Assembly: GCA_028715095.1 (NCBI GenBank)
Contig: JAQUSM010000082.1
Coordinates: forward strand, 1-5,588
Length of the DNA: 5,588 nucleotides
From: Candidatus Omnitrophota bacterium
Lineage (GTDB): Bacteria; Omnitrophota; Gorgyraeia; Gygaellales; Profunditerraquicolaceae
Reading direction: 5' to 3'
The first letter of the stretch is position 1; each line of letters starts with the position of its first letter. Below the pieces are notes generated by a model. That model worked only from the letters and a program-made list of their open reading frames with translations. It had not been told where the DNA came from and searched no databases. Positions 4,510 through 5,588 of this stretch are shown piece after piece. The position numbers and the translations under genes were made by a program.

Positions 4510-4878
4510 ATGGGCAAAAAGGTGCTGATTATTGATGATGATTATAATATCGTCAAGAAAAGCAGGGAAGAATTGCTTAAGGCCGGCTATACAGTGGTGG
4601 CCGCATTCAGCGCTAAAGAAGGAATTGATAAATTAAAAGAGGAAAAACCTGATTGCATACTTTTAGACCTTGTCCTGCCTGATGAAAGCGGCTTTAAGGT
4701 TGCCCAGGATATTAAATCACTGCCGGCCTTTGTTAACACCCCCATTATTGCCACTTCATTAAAACACGAAGAGATTGACAAACATATCGCAGCCAAAAGC
4801 GGAATCACCGTCTATGTTGAAAAACCCATAGACTATAAACGCCTGCTTTTTGATATTAAAGATGTCCTGGGGGAGTAA
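4510..4878 (+). CDS. Single-domain response regulator (CheY/Spo0F-type receiver)
   Basis: This 122-residue protein consists of one receiver domain and no output domain. The acidic pocket is D9-D10-D11 in VLIIDDD, the phospho-acceptor is D53 in ILLDLVLPDESG, the switch Ser/Thr is S83 in IIATSLKHEE, and the conserved Lys is K105 in YVEKP. The spacings from D53 (+30 and +52) equal those in CheY, so the domain should be phosphorylatable. It could act as a phosphorelay carrier or regulate a partner by direct contact; no histidine kinase is in the window, so its pathway is unknown. The ATG at 4510 is preferred because family homology starts at MGKKVLIIDDD and a promoter -10 covers 4498-4503. An in-frame ATG at 4492 would add six residues and would place the -10 within the gene. 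It is divergent from comEA and ends 10 bp from the convergent end of leuS, with no visible terminator between. Confidence 0.92.
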   Translation: MGKKVLIIDDDYNIVKKSREELLKAGYTVVAAFSAKEGIDKLKEEKPDCILLDLVLPDESGFKVAQDIKSLPAFVNTPIIATSLKHEEIDKHIAAKSGITVYVEKPIDYKRLLFDIKDVLGE

Positions 4879-4888
4879 TTATTAAGAT

Positions 4889-5588
4889 TTATATAACGAT
4901 ATTAACCAGCTTCTGGGGGACGACGATAAATTTCTTCAGTTGCTTAGCTTGCAGCCAGACAGCCAATTTATCGTCTTTGAGGATTAATTCCTTAAGTTCA
5001 TCTTCTGATATGCTGCGGGGAACTTGAATTTTACTGCGGACCTTACCATTAACCTGGACCACTAATTCTACTTCTTCTTCAATCAATAATTTGGGTTCAT
5101 ATTTCGGCCAAGCGGCCTTGAATATGCTCTCTTTATTTCCCAAAATCTGCCAAAGCTCCTCGGAAAAATGCGGGGCAATCGGGCTAAGCATAATAACCAG
5201 GCTGGAAAATACCTCCCTGTCTGCCCCCATCTGATAAATCGCATTAGTCAACTCCATAAGGCTGGCAATGGCAGTATTAAATTTAAACCCGCTAAAATCT
5301 TCGCTGACTTTTTTTATCGTCTTATGCATAACCCTTACCAGCGCATCATCGGCCTTACCTTTGAGGTTTTCCTGGATACGCCAGGCGCGGTTTAAAAACT
5401 TAAAGGCCCCTTCAAGGCCCCGCTGGTCCCATTCCAGCTCTGTTTCCGGCGGCGCAGCGAACAGGATAAACAGGCGCAGGGCATCCGCTCCGTAATCCTT
5501 GATCATCGAATCCGGGTCCACGATGTTGCCTTTGGATTTTGACATCACTTCGCCGTCTTTTAAGACCATCCCCTGCGTAAGCAGCCTC
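4889..5588 (-). CDS. leuS: Leucyl-tRNA synthetase, C-terminal part
   Basis: These are the last 233 codons of a class I aminoacyl-tRNA synthetase that continues past the right edge of the window. The fragment opens with RLLTQGMVLKDG and the signature VMSKSKGN (5534-5548 covers VMSKS), the KMSKS loop that binds ATP during leucine activation, here with Val in place of the first Lys. Next come YGADALRLFILFAAPPE and LEWDQRGLEGAFKFLNRAWR, which are characteristic of LeuRS rather than IleRS or ValRS, then the helical anticodon-binding domain (including LSPIAPHFSEELW). The small C-terminal domain includes EEVELVVQVNGKVRSKIQVP. The gene stops normally at 4891-4889 and appears intact in the visible part. 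It lies upstream, on the same strand, of the comEA-holA series, but the response regulator gene between them runs the other way. A shared transcript would therefore have to cross it in antisense. Confidence 0.96.
   Translation of the reverse strand, partial: RLLTQGMVLKDGEVMSKSKGNIVDPDSMIKDYGADALRLFILFAAPPETELEWDQRGLEGAFKFLNRAWRIQENLKGKADDALVRVMHKTIKKVSEDFSGFKFNTAIASLMELTNAIYQMGADREVFSSLVIMLSPIAPHFSEELWQILGNKESIFKAAWPKYEPKLLIEEEVELVVQVNGKVRSKIQVPRSISEDELKELILKDDKLAVWLQAKQLKKFIVVPQKLVNIVI

Noticed and set aside
4866..4930. Terminator or direct repeat (CTGGGGGA twice) between the response regulator and leuS
   Set aside because: No stem with a following T-run is present; both copies lie in the ends of coding sequence and look coincidental.
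5168..5495. Two overlapping plus-strand open frames inside leuS
   Set aside because: Both are antisense to the conserved LeuRS anticodon-binding region and have no initiation signals or family resemblance.

Overview
The window is a stretch of housekeeping and cell-envelope genes from a Gram-negative-type (diderm) bacterium. The best guess is a member of Candidatus Omnitrophota. That guess rests on recall of this phylum's BamD-like protein, which begins right after its signal peptide with a YWIWTPKSGKWVNPK-type motif, and on the compact intergenic layout. No 16S or other phylogenetic marker search was possible, so the assignment is an inference. The lipoprotein LptE and the BamD-like protein independently point to an outer membrane.

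Layout, left to right. Bases 1-113 hold the first 37 codons of murJ (lipid II flippase) on the minus strand. It is divergent from rpsT (ribosomal protein S20, 212-475, plus), and the -35 box of the near-consensus rpsT promoter covers the first murJ codons. The rpsT leader carries two adjacent hairpins ending at the Shine-Dalgarno. rpsT converges with, and overlaps by 30 bp, the end of a long minus-strand gene series. Its intrinsic terminator (500-531) lies inside the conserved 3' end of holA.

Read in transcription order, the minus-strand series is comEA (4382-4053), comEC (4056-2641), a bamD-like gene (2607-1660), lptE (1670-1098) and holA (1096-446). Junctions are tight: a 4-bp overlap, a 33-bp gap, an 11-bp overlap and a 1-bp gap. 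Together they encode parts of a DNA-uptake machine (ComEA, ComEC), two outer-membrane biogenesis factors (a BamD-like TPR protein, and LptE for LPS export) and the clamp-loader subunit delta. To the right, a stand-alone receiver-domain response regulator (4510-4878, plus) diverges from comEA across a 127-bp intergenic region holding a dyad and a probable leaderless promoter. It then converges with the 3' end of leuS (4889 to the window edge, minus). E. coli has the order leuS-lptE-holA, so this locus resembles that cluster with competence, bamD and regulator genes placed between leuS and lptE.

I see no mobile element, CRISPR array, tRNA, rRNA or obvious novel multi-gene system. The more interesting points are structural: an unusually short HolA, a ComEC without its hydrolase domain, a BamD-like protein without a lipid anchor, a terminator that doubles as coding sequence, a structured S20 leader and a likely leaderless regulator mRNA. 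No gene-free stretch exceeds 300 bases.
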